Positions 1-9,444 of a DNA stretch of 64,000 nt are shown here, piece after piece (the first letter of the stretch is position 1; the number at the start of each line of letters is the position of its first letter). The stretch lies in assembly GCF_001613405.1 (NCBI RefSeq), contig NZ_BDCH01000003.1, positions 1-64,000 of the forward strand. Direction: 5' to 3'. Under the pieces are notes generated by a model. That model worked only from the letters and a program-made list of their open reading frames with translations, made no database searches and had not been told where the DNA came from. Position numbers and translations under genes: made by a program. The DNA is from Nocardia crassostreae. GTDB taxonomy: Bacteria; Actinomycetota; Actinomycetes; Mycobacteriales; Mycobacteriaceae.

Positions 1-203
1 ACACCGCCAAGTTCTGGGCGGCCGAGGCCGGTCACCGGGTGGCCCACACCGTGGTGCACGTGCACGGTGGCGTCGGCATCGACCGCGATCACATCGTGAA
101 CCAGTACTTCACCGCCGCCAAGCACAATGAGTTCGTCCTCGGCGGCGCCACCGACCACCTGCGCGCCCTGGGCGGCCTGCTGGCCGAAAGCACCGCAGGC
201 TAG
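1..203 (+). CDS. acyl-CoA dehydrogenase, C-terminal end (partial)
   Basis: The window opens inside an open frame (frame 3) that ends with TAG at 201-203. The 66 visible residues contain HVHGGVGIDRDHIVNQYF followed by a Gly-Gly-Ala-Thr stretch, the usual C-terminal helix of FAD-dependent acyl-CoA dehydrogenases of the steroid FadE type. The 5' part lies outside the window, so the paralogue cannot be named. It is convergent with the next gene, with a 4-nt overlap of stop regions and no visible terminator. By context it probably acts on a sterol side-chain acyl-CoA (inference). Confidence 0.75.
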   Translation, partial: TAKFWAAEAGHRVAHTVVHVHGGVGIDRDHIVNQYFTAAKHNEFVLGGATDHLRALGGLLAESTAG

Positions 204-940
204 GGCACCAGCGGTCCCGCGAGCACCCGTTCGCCCGCCATCCGGTCCCCCTCCCATGCGAAGGCGGGACTGGTGGCGGGCTTGCGCTGCCACAGCGCCA
301 GCAGCAGATCCGAGGCGGTCCCGGAGATCTCGGCGACCGGCTCCCCCGGTCCGTAGGTCCACTGCGGCCCGGTATCGGTGGCTCGAATCCGCAGCGCCAC
401 ATCGGGTTCGGTGGCCAGCCCGCGCAGAATCATGCGCGGCGCGAACAATTCGAACACCTCGTTAATCCCGTCCACCGCGAGTTCGATCCCGAACGGCGCG
501 GCGGTCCCCAGCGCATCCTGCCCGTCCCACAGATGCAGGGCCGTCTCGTGCATGCGCCGCCGCTGCCAGAACCCCACGGTCCGCGGCATCTGACTGGTGA
601 ACGTCCACGCGGGCGTCTCCGGATCCACCGACAGCGCCGCCACCATGGCCTCCGCGCTCCGCTCGTACCATCCCCGCAACTCCCCCGGATCCTTGGGCGC
701 GGCCTCCCCCTGATAGTCCCCCCGCCCCTCGGCCACCGCGGTCACCACCCACATATTCCCCTGCCCGACATGGTCGACCAGCTCATAGAACGTCCAGTCC
801 CCACACCCGGGAACCGGTGCAGCCAAGGGAACATCCGGCGTGATGAGCTCACCGAACGCCGTGAGCCGCTGGCGGAGAATGGCCATGTAATCCATGCCGT
901 AACCGTAGAGCCGATCGTGCTCGCGCACCCGCCGACTCAC
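200..940 (-). CDS. maleylpyruvate isomerase family mycothiol-dependent enzyme (DinB-like)
   Basis: 246-residue protein of the MDMPI/DinB-like four-helix family. The N-terminal part has the typical pattern of an AFGELI helix, a Gly-Asp-Trp-Thr motif (near residue 48) and ELVDHVGQGNMWV, whose His is the expected metal ligand. A second His cluster (RMHETALHLWD, about residues 130-140) supplies the other ligands, and a C-terminal SCP2-like region follows. The family includes mycothiol-dependent isomerases, but the substrate here is unknown. The GTG at 940 overlaps the TGA of the upstream glycosyltransferase, which implies translational coupling. An internal ATG at 895 is an alternative start because homology begins there. 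Confidence 0.75.
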   Translation of the reverse strand: MSRRVREHDRLYGYGMDYMAILRQRLTAFGELITPDVPLAAPVPGCGDWTFYELVDHVGQGNMWVVTAVAEGRGDYQGEAAPKDPGELRGWYERSAEAMVAALSVDPETPAWTFTSQMPRTVGFWQRRRMHETALHLWDGQDALGTAAPFGIELAVDGINEVFELFAPRMILRGLATEPDVALRIRATDTGPQWTYGPGEPVAEISGTASDLLLALWQRKPATSPAFAWEGDRMAGERVLAGPLVP

Positions 941-2133
941 GATTCCAGCTCACGCACCGGGAAATCGCGCGGGGACACCGGGTCGGGATTGTCGGAGGCG
1001 GGTTCCAGCTCGCGCAGCAGCTGCGATCCGAAGGCATCGCGACGAATGACCCGGCCGAGCTCGGCGGCGGCGCGGTAGTGCGCCGGGGTGCGGAGGATGC
1101 GGCGGATGGTGCGGGCTATGCGGGGTGGGGTCGCGGTGCGGGGGAGGGTGATTCCGGCGTGGTGGGCGCGGAGGCGGGCGGCATTGTCGGCGTGGTCGCG
1201 GCCGTGCGGGAGGACCAGGAGGGGGAGGTCGGCGGCGAGGGATTTGAGGACGGTGCCGTGGCCGCCGTGGGTGACGACCAGGCTGGCGTGGCGCATGATC
1301 TCGTGGTGGGGGGCGGCGCGCAGGACGGTCACATTCGGCGGGGCGGTGATTTCGGCCGGGTCGATGGCGGGACCGGTGGTCATGACGGCGCGGACCGGGA
1401 GGGTGGCGACGGCGGCGGCTATGCGCTGCAGGCAATCGGTTTGGCGCTGGAAGGTGGTGGACAGCGAGATCAGGAGCAGGGGGTCGCCGCCGTCGGGGAC
1501 GGTCCAGGCGGTCTCGCTCGCCCAGGAGGGGTCGTCCAGGATGGGGCCGGTCCAGCGGACGCCGTCGGCGCGCTGGGCCGGGAAATCGAAAGCCTCACTG
1601 GACAATACGAGCTGACGGTGGGCCAGTTGCACCTGATCCTGGTAGTGCGCCAGGCGCTCCAGATCGAATTCGGCGCGTAAGGCATTGAGCTGGGATAGCA
1701 GCTCCTGATCCCAGCGACGCTGCACGAGGGTCCCCACCACGCGGTCGCGCAGGCGCCCGACCGGGCCGTGCGCCGGGCCGAATCCGGTTCCCGGCGGCGG
1801 ACCGCCCTCCACCGGCAGCGGATAGATGCCCGGGATCAGCACCGAGAAGGGCACGCCGCGCGCCTGCGCCGCCACCATCGCGCCGCAGGCGAAATACGAG
1901 GCGAGCACCAGATCCGGTCGGGCACTGTCGATCTCGGCCACGGTATCGCGGGCGAATCCGGAGCCCGCCCGCGAGCGCACTCGCGCCCCGGTGGCCGTCA
2001 CCTCCGCGGCCAGGGATTCCTCGGCCAGCACGGTGACCTCGTGCCCGCGTTCCACGAGCCTGCGCACCACCCCCAGCTCCGCCGGTACCGTCCCCCCGCT
2101 GCCGGTCAGCGCGACCAGGTAGCTGTACGTCAT
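937..2133 (-). CDS. GT1/MGT-family glycosyltransferase
   Basis: 398 residues when started at the ATG at 2133, which is preceded by a strong AGGAGG ribosome binding site six bases upstream; the open frame extends to 2238 but lacks one there. The fold is GT-B: an N-terminal Rossmann half beginning TYSYLVALTGSGGTVPAELG, and a C-terminal half with THGGHGTVLKSLAADLPLLV and HGRDHADNAARL, the nucleotide-sugar binding signature of UDP-glycosyltransferases (macrolide, sterol or phenolic acceptors). Acceptor and sugar cannot be deduced. It is followed by the mycothiol-type enzyme gene with a GTGA overlap. Confidence 0.85.
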   Translation of the reverse strand: MTYSYLVALTGSGGTVPAELGVVRRLVERGHEVTVLAEESLAAEVTATGARVRSRAGSGFARDTVAEIDSARPDLVLASYFACGAMVAAQARGVPFSVLIPGIYPLPVEGGPPPGTGFGPAHGPVGRLRDRVVGTLVQRRWDQELLSQLNALRAEFDLERLAHYQDQVQLAHRQLVLSSEAFDFPAQRADGVRWTGPILDDPSWASETAWTVPDGGDPLLLISLSTTFQRQTDCLQRIAAAVATLPVRAVMTTGPAIDPAEITAPPNVTVLRAAPHHEIMRHASLVVTHGGHGTVLKSLAADLPLLVLPHGRDHADNAARLRAHHAGITLPRTATPPRIARTIRRILRTPAHYRAAAELGRVIRRDAFGSQLLRELEPASDNPDPVSPRDFPVRELES

Positions 2134-2267
2134 CGGGCACCTCCTGTCCGCCACTCTGTCACGACCGGCCACATCGCGCTGCACCGATGAGTTTTTACCG
2201 CCCGGTTCGTCCCTATCCATGACATCAACGAAGCGCACGCGAAATGCGGATGGAAGGACGGACCGAC

Positions 2268-2687
2268 ATGGCCAGCAAAATGATCTTCATCAACCTCCCC
2301 GTCGAGGATCTGGATCGGTCGAAGAGCTTCTACGAGGCGCTCGGATGGAAGGTGAACCAGGACTTCACCGACAGCAATGCCGCCTGCATCGTCATCGACG
2401 ACAATATCTGCCTCATGCTCCTGACCAAGGAGTTCTTCCCCACCTTCACCAAGCGCCCGATCGCCGACACCAGGTCGGCCATCCACGCCGCCTACGCCCT
2501 GTCGCTGAGCAGCGCCCAGGAGGTCGACACGCTGACCGAGGCCGCCCTCGCCGCGGGCGCCACCGAAGAGGTGAACGAGGACAAGCGGGCTCAGGAAGCC
2601 CAGGCGGGCATGCACGGGCGCACGTTCATCGATCCGGACGGGCACCAGTGGGAGCCGTTCTTCATGGACTACCCCGGCGCGAACTGA
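2268..2687 (+). CDS. VOC-family (glyoxalase-like) protein
   Basis: 139-residue single-domain vicinal-oxygen-chelate protein. It begins MASKMIFINLPVEDLDRSKSFYEALGW, the characteristic first beta-alpha-beta-beta-beta unit, and ends with FIDPDGHQWEPFFMD, where the His and the final Glu are the usual metal-ligand positions. The ATG at 2268 is chosen because GGAAGG lies about 10 bases upstream; an in-frame ATG at 2244 has none. The family contains many enzymes of unknown substrate (PhnB/YaeR-like), so no reaction is assigned. It stands alone and ends at a bidirectional terminator. Confidence 0.8.
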   Translation: MASKMIFINLPVEDLDRSKSFYEALGWKVNQDFTDSNAACIVIDDNICLMLLTKEFFPTFTKRPIADTRSAIHAAYALSLSSAQEVDTLTEAALAAGATEEVNEDKRAQEAQAGMHGRTFIDPDGHQWEPFFMDYPGAN

Positions 2688-2708
2688 CGCACGCCGTCGA
2701 AACGCCAG

Positions 2709-2748
2709 AGAGCGGGCGACCGGATTCCGGTCGCCCGCTCTGGTTTTC
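2709..2748. terminator. bidirectional rho-independent terminator
   Basis: A perfect 15-bp stem (2709-2723 pairing with 2727-2741) with a 3-base loop, followed by GGTTTTC. It lies between the convergent VOC gene and the NTF2-like gene and probably serves both. Confidence 0.85.
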
Positions 2749-2755
2749 AGCGTTC

Positions 2756-3190
2756 TCAGGCAGGTTTGGCCGTCGCCATGGCGCGCTCGGTCTCCCAGAA
2801 GGCGCGCAGCGCGAGGATCTTGCCGTCGGCGTCGACCTTGTAGGTGAACACGCCCTCGGCGTCGATGACATTCCCGCCGACGGTGGAGCGGATGCGGCCG
2901 GTGAAGGCCACCTCCGAACCGCAGGCGAAGGAGTCGTCGAAGAGGAACTCGATCAGGTCCGTCATGGCGATCGCCTTGTCCCAGAACGCCGCGATGGCCT
3001 CGGTCCCGCGATGGCCCTCGCCGTCCGGATCGAAGAAGGACGGGCCGACCGGATCCTCGACAATGCCGTCCGCCGCGAACAGCGCCACCCAGGCGTCCTT
3101 GTCCCGCGCGCGGACCGCGGCCTGCGAGGCGAAGGCCGCCACCCGCGCCGGATGATCGGTTCCGGTCTTCCGGTCGGTCTCGGTTGTCAT
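2756..3190 (-). CDS. NTF2-like / ketosteroid-isomerase-fold protein
   Basis: 144-residue cone-fold (SnoaL/KSI superfamily) protein with DPVGPSFFDPDGEGHRGTEAIAAFWD and a C-terminal beta-sheet (VDADGKILALRAFWE). Started at 3190, where the ATG overlaps the ltp3 TGA (ATGA). It is the last gene of the DUF35-ltp4-ltp3 operon, so it probably acts on the same sterol intermediates, either as an isomerase or as a subunit of the aldolase complex. The Tyr/Asp catalytic set of true ketosteroid isomerases cannot be confirmed by eye, so the call stays at fold level. Confidence 0.8.
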   Translation of the reverse strand: MTTETDRKTGTDHPARVAAFASQAAVRARDKDAWVALFAADGIVEDPVGPSFFDPDGEGHRGTEAIAAFWDKAIAMTDLIEFLFDDSFACGSEVAFTGRIRSTVGGNVIDAEGVFTYKVDADGKILALRAFWETERAMATAKPA

Positions 3191-4407
3191 GGCTGCTCGC
3201 TTCCTACGACCCACATCGAGAAGTACTGCGACCCACCGCCGTACGCGTGGCCGAAGGCCTTGCGCGCACCCGCGACCTGGTAGTCCCCGGCCCGCTCCAT
3301 GACCTGCTTGGCGGATTCGGCGAACCGGATGAGCCCGGAGGCGCCGATGGGATTGGAGGAGAGCACGCCGCCGGAGGGGTTGACCGGCAGTTTCCCGCCG
3401 ATGGCGGTATCACCGGAGTCGGTGAGCTTCCAGCCCTCGCCCTCGGGCATGAAGCCCAGGTTCTCCAGCCACATGGGCTCGAACCAGGAGAAGGGCACGT
3501 AGATCTCGGCCGCGTCGATCTCTTCCAGGGGATTGGTGATCCCGGCCTGCCGCCACAGCGCGCGTGCGGCCTCCTGTCCCGCAAGGGGATTCACCTGATC
3601 GCGCCCGGAGTAGGCCAGCGGTTCGGTGCGCATGGCGGTGCCGTGCACCCACGCCACCTTGCGTCCGCGCGCCTCCATGGCCTTGGCCGAGCTCTCGTCG
3701 CCGATGACCATGGCGCAGGCGCCGTCCGAGGACGGGCAGGTCTCGTCGAAACGAATTGGGTCCCAAAGCATTTGCGAGGCCATGACCGATTCCATGGTGA
3801 TATCGGCCTGCTGCAGATGGGCGAGCGGATTGCGCGCGCCATTGCGGCGGTCCTTCACCGCCACCATGGCGCCGATGTGCAGCGGGGCATTGGCGCGGCG
3901 GATATAGGCGCGCACATGCGGCGCGAAGTAGCCGCCCGCGCCCGCGCCCACCGGCTTGGTGAAGGGCACCGGATTCGACAGCGCCCACATGGCATTGGAT
4001 TCCGGCTGCTTCTCCCACGCCACGGCGAGCACCTTGCCGTACACGCCCGCCTGCACGTGGTTGGCGGCCACGACGCCGGTAGAGCCGCCGACCGAACCCG
4101 CGGTGTGCACGCGCAGCAGCGGTTTTCCGGTCGCGCCCAGGGCGTCGGCCATGAACAGCTCCGGCATCATGGCGCCCTCGAAGAAGTCGGGCGCCTTGCC
4201 CACCACGACGGCGTCGATATCGGCCATGGTGAGCTCGGCGTCGGCGAGCGCGCGGTCGATGGCCTCGCGGCACATGCCGGACATGGACACGTCCGACCGC
4301 TTGGTCACATGGTGGGTCTGGCCGGTGCCGAGTACGGCGGCGGGGTTGCCCCCACCCGTCGCCCGGCCACCACCCCCCACCGAATCGCTACGCGATGCCG
4401 TGCTCAT
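3187..4407 (-). CDS. ltp3: Ltp3-like thiolase-fold protein (steroid side-chain aldolase family)
   Basis: 406 residues, full length for the SCP2/thiolase-fold Ltp family. The core starts PAAVLGTGQTHH; later motifs are VHTAGSVGGSTGVVAANH, SSDGACAMVIGDE and the C-terminal KAFGHAYGGGSQYF, whose Tyr/His positions replace the Cys residues of true thiolases. Family members related to Ltp2 perform retro-aldol cleavage of side-chain CoA thioesters with a DUF35 partner; that role is inferred here. The ATG overlaps the ltp4 stop (ATGA). Residues 1-19 are an extra Gly-rich module also found on ltp4 and ipdB. Order and orientation match Rv3521-Rv3523. Confidence 0.85.
   Translation of the reverse strand: MSTASRSDSVGGGGRATGGGNPAAVLGTGQTHHVTKRSDVSMSGMCREAIDRALADAELTMADIDAVVVGKAPDFFEGAMMPELFMADALGATGKPLLRVHTAGSVGGSTGVVAANHVQAGVYGKVLAVAWEKQPESNAMWALSNPVPFTKPVGAGAGGYFAPHVRAYIRRANAPLHIGAMVAVKDRRNGARNPLAHLQQADITMESVMASQMLWDPIRFDETCPSSDGACAMVIGDESSAKAMEARGRKVAWVHGTAMRTEPLAYSGRDQVNPLAGQEAARALWRQAGITNPLEEIDAAEIYVPFSWFEPMWLENLGFMPEGEGWKLTDSGDTAIGGKLPVNPSGGVLSSNPIGASGLIRFAESAKQVMERAGDYQVAGARKAFGHAYGGGSQYFSMWVVGSEQP
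4348..4407 (-). repeat. start-codon module, copy in ltp3
   Basis: First 57-60 nt of ltp3, encoding MSTASRSDSVGGGGRATGG. It includes an ATCGC-gta-GCGAT hairpin about ten bases after the ATG. Near-identical sequence starts ltp4 (4 kb locus) and ipdB (21 kb). Homology to other Ltp3 proteins seems to begin only after it. Confidence 0.8.
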
Positions 4408-5525
4408 TTTGCCTCCAGGGTGGCGACCAGGTTCTGCTGCAGGGCCGGACCGCTACTGGCGTGGGCCAGTGCGCGATTCGCCGTGCCATTGATGATTTCG
4501 GTGGCGGCGAAGCCGATGCGCTCCAGGCCCGCCGCGAACATGGGATTGCCCGCCAGCGCACCGCCGGAGGGGTTGATGCGGGTCGAACCGTTCAGCCCGA
4601 TCGCATCCTTGAGAATGATCTCTTCGTGGGAGAACTGGGCATTCAGCTCGGCCACGTCGAATCCGCTCGCATCACCGCCGGTGACCGCGCGAGCCGCCTT
4701 GGCGGTGGACGCCGAGACGGTCAGATCGCGCGCGCCCAGCATCGGGGTGTCGATGTAGTGGGCCATGCCGGTCAGCCAGGCGGGCCGCTCGCACAGCTCG
4801 CGCGCCCGGTCGCCCACCGCCAGCACGATGGCGGCCGCGCCGTCGGTAATGGGCGCGATGTCATGAGCCCGGAAGGGATTGGCCACATACGGTGCGGCCA
4901 GCAGCTTGTCGATATCGGTCTCGGTGCGCGCGGTGGCGGCGCCCGCACCATGGGCGGCGGCATTCGCGGCGACCGCGGCCATATCCCGTTCGGTCCAGCG
5001 CCCGGCGGACAGGCCCGCCTGCGCCTGCAATCCGGCCATGGACACCGCGTCCGGGCCCAGCGGCGCCACCAGGTACGGATCGGTCTGCAGGGTGAGGATC
5101 TGCCGCAGGGTGCCCGCCGAAGCCTTGCCGAAGCCGTACACCAGCGCCGTCTTCGCCTGTCCGGAACGCAGTTTCACCCACGCCTCGTACAGCGCCCAGG
5201 CCGCGTCCATCTCCACGTGGGATTCATTGATGGGCGGCACCGAGCCGATGGAGTCGATGGCGGAGATGAACGAGAAGGCGCGCCCGGCAAGGTAATCCGA
5301 GGAGCCGGAGCACCAGAAATCGATATCGGCGGTTTTGATGCCGAGTTTCGCGTACAGCTCGGTGAAGCACGGCTGGAGCATTTCCACGCCATTGGTGGTG
5401 CCGAAGGTCTCCGGCACGTGCGGCGCGTGGGCGAAGCCCACCACCGCGATATCGGTTGCTTTGTCGCGCCCACCCGTCACCCGGCCGCCACCCCCCATGG
5501 AATCGCTACGCGATGCAGTATTCAT
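4404..5525 (-). CDS. ltp4: Ltp4-like thiolase-fold protein (steroid side-chain aldolase family)
   Basis: 373 residues from the ATG at 5525, 13 bases after the DUF35 stop. Core motifs: DIAVVGFAHAPHVPETFG at the start, WCSGSSDYLAGRAFSF, ALVYGFGKASAGTLRQ, ITDGAAAIVLAVGD, NPSGGALAGNPMFAAG and a C-terminal ALAHASSGPALQQN. This matches the Rv3522 member of the Ltp family, in which the nucleophilic thiolase Cys is replaced. It probably works with the neighbouring DUF35 protein in steroid side-chain CoA cleavage (inference from Ltp2/ChsH2). Residues 1-19 (MNTASRSDSMGGGGRVTGG) are an added repeat module. Its TGA overlaps the ltp3 ATG. Confidence 0.85.
   Translation of the reverse strand: MNTASRSDSMGGGGRVTGGRDKATDIAVVGFAHAPHVPETFGTTNGVEMLQPCFTELYAKLGIKTADIDFWCSGSSDYLAGRAFSFISAIDSIGSVPPINESHVEMDAAWALYEAWVKLRSGQAKTALVYGFGKASAGTLRQILTLQTDPYLVAPLGPDAVSMAGLQAQAGLSAGRWTERDMAAVAANAAAHGAGAATARTETDIDKLLAAPYVANPFRAHDIAPITDGAAAIVLAVGDRARELCERPAWLTGMAHYIDTPMLGARDLTVSASTAKAARAVTGGDASGFDVAELNAQFSHEEIILKDAIGLNGSTRINPSGGALAGNPMFAAGLERIGFAATEIINGTANRALAHASSGPALQQNLVATLEAK
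5466..5525 (-). repeat. start-codon module, copy in ltp4
   Basis: Same module as at 4348-4407: an ATCGC-gta-GCGAT hairpin, then a GGGGGTGGCGGCCGG-type Gly-rich stretch ending in GGTGGG. It begins exactly at the start codon. Confidence 0.8.
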
Positions 5526-5538
5526 GTTCAGCGCCTCT

Positions 5539-6501
5539 CTACAGGTGGTGCGCGAAGGACTCGTAAGCCGCGTCGGGCTCGCCGGTCGGTTCGAAGTGCA
5601 GGATGTTGTCGAGCCCGTAATCCCATTCCTCGCGCGGCTTCCACACCGCCTTGACCCGCATGCCCATGCGCACATCGGTGGCTTCGAGCCCCAGCACCAG
5701 GTGCAGGAACGGAATATCGGCCCCGTCCAGCAGGATGTAGGCGGCCACGTACGGCGGCTTGATGCGCTGCCCCTGGAACGGCACGTTCACAATGCAGAAG
5801 GTGGTGACGATGCCGGTGTCCGGCAGCTCCACATAGTCCTCGGTAGGTGCGCCGGTGCGCGGGTCCGCGCCGCGCGGCGGGAAGTACACCTTGCCGTCAT
5901 TGCCCGCGCGGGCGCCCAGCAGGCGGCCCTCGACGAGGGCCTTCAGGAATTCGGTCTCCTGCGGGGCGGCTGTGTGCTTGAAGCTCAGATCGATCGGGGT
6001 GACGATGCCGGTAATGGGCTCGCCCTCTTCCGAAGGCGTTGCGGCGACCGAGGTTTCGCCGGGCTCGAAGCAGGCGATGTCGTGGATGGATCCGGTGCGC
6101 TCGCCCGCCCAGCGCGCCCGCACCCGCATCCCGATCGAGATGTCCCCGGGTTCGGCCACATCCACGGCGTGCAGCAGCGCGGTATCGGCGCCGTCGAGCT
6201 CGATGAGCGCATAGGCGAAGGACCGGTCGAAGGGCTGGCCCGGCAGCGGTTCGGCCACCCAGCTCCAGCTCCGCACGGTGCCCACATCGGCCACGTCGAC
6301 GAATTCGGTCAGCGCTGCCGCCGTGATCGGATCGAATTCCGAGGGCGGCACGATCACGCGCCCATCGGAACCCCGCACTCCGACGATCCGCCCGGCACGC
6401 AGCCCGGTCAGGAAGCGTCCGATGGTCGGGCCGGTGGAGCGGGTGTAGTCGAACGTCATCCGCAGCGGCGCGGCGAGTACTTCGGTGTTCCCCAGAGTCA
6501 C
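5539..6501 (-). CDS. DUF35 OB-fold protein with two OB domains, probable Ltp partner
   Basis: 320 residues from the GTG at 6501. Two tandem DUF35-type units are visible: roughly residues 30-150 (FLTGLRAGRIVGVRGSDGRV to GMRVRARWAG) and 180-305 (FLKALVEGRLLGARAGNDGKV to GMRVKAVWKP). Each has the N-terminal helix followed by an OB barrel; the Zn-binding Cys of classical DUF35 are absent. Such proteins are obligate partners of Ltp-type aldolases, which fits the downstream ltp4-ltp3. The position equals Rv3521. Start choice: the GTG lies 10 bp from a KstR box and would be nearly leaderless; ATG at 6459 is an alternative. Confidence 0.8.
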   Translation of the reverse strand: MTLGNTEVLAAPLRMTFDYTRSTGPTIGRFLTGLRAGRIVGVRGSDGRVIVPPSEFDPITAAALTEFVDVADVGTVRSWSWVAEPLPGQPFDRSFAYALIELDGADTALLHAVDVAEPGDISIGMRVRARWAGERTGSIHDIACFEPGETSVAATPSEEGEPITGIVTPIDLSFKHTAAPQETEFLKALVEGRLLGARAGNDGKVYFPPRGADPRTGAPTEDYVELPDTGIVTTFCIVNVPFQGQRIKPPYVAAYILLDGADIPFLHLVLGLEATDVRMGMRVKAVWKPREEWDYGLDNILHFEPTGEPDAAYESFAHHL

Positions 6502-6510
6502 GAGATCGAG

Positions 6511-6524
6511 TAGAACAGGTTCTA
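6511..6524. promoter_or_regulatory. KstR box between DUF35 operon and F420 oxidoreductase gene
   Basis: TAGAACAGGTTCTA fits the published KstR motif TnnAACnnGTTnnA at every fixed position. It is located in the divergent promoter region, so it can control both directions. Confidence 0.85.
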
Positions 6525-6562
6525 ACAACGGTCGCAAGAGCCCAAGTGGGAAGGGAATGAAC

Positions 6563-7612
6563 ATGCGCTTTGGGTTGCAACTCGGATATTGGGGCGCGCA
6601 GCCGCCCGGCACTGCGCAGGAGCTGGTGATCGCCGCCGAGGAGGCCGAATTCGACGCGGTGTTCACCGCCGAGTCCTGGGGTTCGGACGCCTTCACGCCG
6701 CTGGCCTGGTGGGGTTCGAGCACCAGCCGGGTGCGCCTGGGCACCTCCGTGGCGCAGCTGTCCGCGCGCACGCCCACCGCCACCGCCATGGCGGCGCTCA
6801 GCCTGGACCACCTCAGCGGCGGCCGCGCCATTCTCGGCCTCGGCGTCTCCGGTCCGCAGGTGGTGGAGGGCTGGTACGGGCAGCCCTTCGCCAAGCCGCT
6901 CGCCCGCACCCGCGAATACGTCGACATCATCCGGCAGGTGCTGGCCCGTGAGGGCAAGGTGACCAGTGACGGTCCGCATTATCCGTTGCCCTACAACCGA
7001 TCCGATGCCAGCGGGCTGGGCAAGCCGCTCAAGCCCATCACCCATCCGCTGCGGTCGGATCTGCCCATCTGACTGGGCGCGGAAGGCCCCAAGAACGTGG
7101 CGCTGACCGCCGAGATCGCCGACGGCTGGCTGACCATCTACTACACGCCGCGACTGGCGGATATGTACAACGCCTGGCTGGACGAGGGATTCGCGCGACC
7201 CGGGGCCCGGCGGTCTCGCGAGGACTTCGAAATCGCCGCCACCGCGCAGGTGATCATTACCGACGACCCGGACGCGGCACTCGCGTATTTGCGGCCGGTC
7301 ATGGCGCTCTACATCGGCGGCATGGGGGCTGAAGAACTCAATTTCCACGCGCAGGTGTACCGGCGCATGGGCTATGGCGAGCAGGTCGACGAAATCACTC
7401 GACTGTTCCGCAGCGGCCGCAAAGACGAAGCGGCGGCGGCGGTTCCGGACGAGCTCATCCACGACACCATGATCATCGGCAATGAGTCGCACGTGCGCGA
7501 ACAGCTGAAGGTGTGGGAGCAGGCGGGGGTCACCATGCTGCTGGTTGGCGTGCGCGATCTGGAGCAGATGGAGAAGTTGAAGCCCATCATCCAAGGCGAG
7601 AACTCGCTGTAG
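6563..7612 (+). pseudogene. LLM-class F420-dependent oxidoreductase (Rv3520c-like) with in-frame TGA
   Basis: The reading frame runs from ATG 6563 (GGGAAGGG seven bases upstream) to TAG at 7610-7612 and encodes about 349 codons, the length of Rv3520c. It is interrupted by TGA at 7070-7072 within LRSDLPI-stop-LGAEGPKNV; relatives have Trp there, so TGG to TGA is the simplest explanation. The frame is unchanged on both sides. The N-terminal half has RFGLQLGYWGAQPPG and the LLM barrel; the C-terminal half continues to GVRDLEQMEKLKP. The gene is divergent from the Ltp operon and precedes fadD19. Substrate unknown. Confidence 0.8.
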
Positions 7613-7656
7613 GATCCGATTCATCAGAAAAGCGGAATTTGTGGCTTGCCCCACAC

Positions 7657-7670
7657 AAGAACACGTTCTA
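7657..7670. promoter_or_regulatory. KstR box upstream of fadD19
   Basis: AAGAACACGTTCTA matches the KstR motif apart from the first base, and contains the perfect palindrome AGAAC-AC-GTTCT's arms. It lies 10 bp before the GTG of fadD19. Confidence 0.8.
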
Positions 7671-7680
7671 TTTTACTGAT

Positions 7681-9330
<1,650 letters not shown>

Positions 9331-9340
9331 CGGATACCGC

Positions 9341-9378
9341 CGTGCCCACCTGCTGAGGCAGGTGGGCACGGCTGTTTC
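9341..9378 (+). terminator. terminator of fadD19
   Basis: 13-bp perfect stem (9341-9353 with 9358-9370), TGAG loop, followed by GCTGTTTCTG. Confidence 0.8.
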
Positions 9379-9444
9379 TGATGAGGCGAGAATGGCGCAT
9401 TCGAGCGGTTTTTCTTGTCGGTGGGCTGTGCAAGAGTGTCAGGC

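Noticed and set aside
7070..7072. Selenocysteine or programmed read-through at the TGA
   Set aside because: Relatives have Trp at this position and no selenium-insertion structure or machinery is apparent; a point change is simpler.
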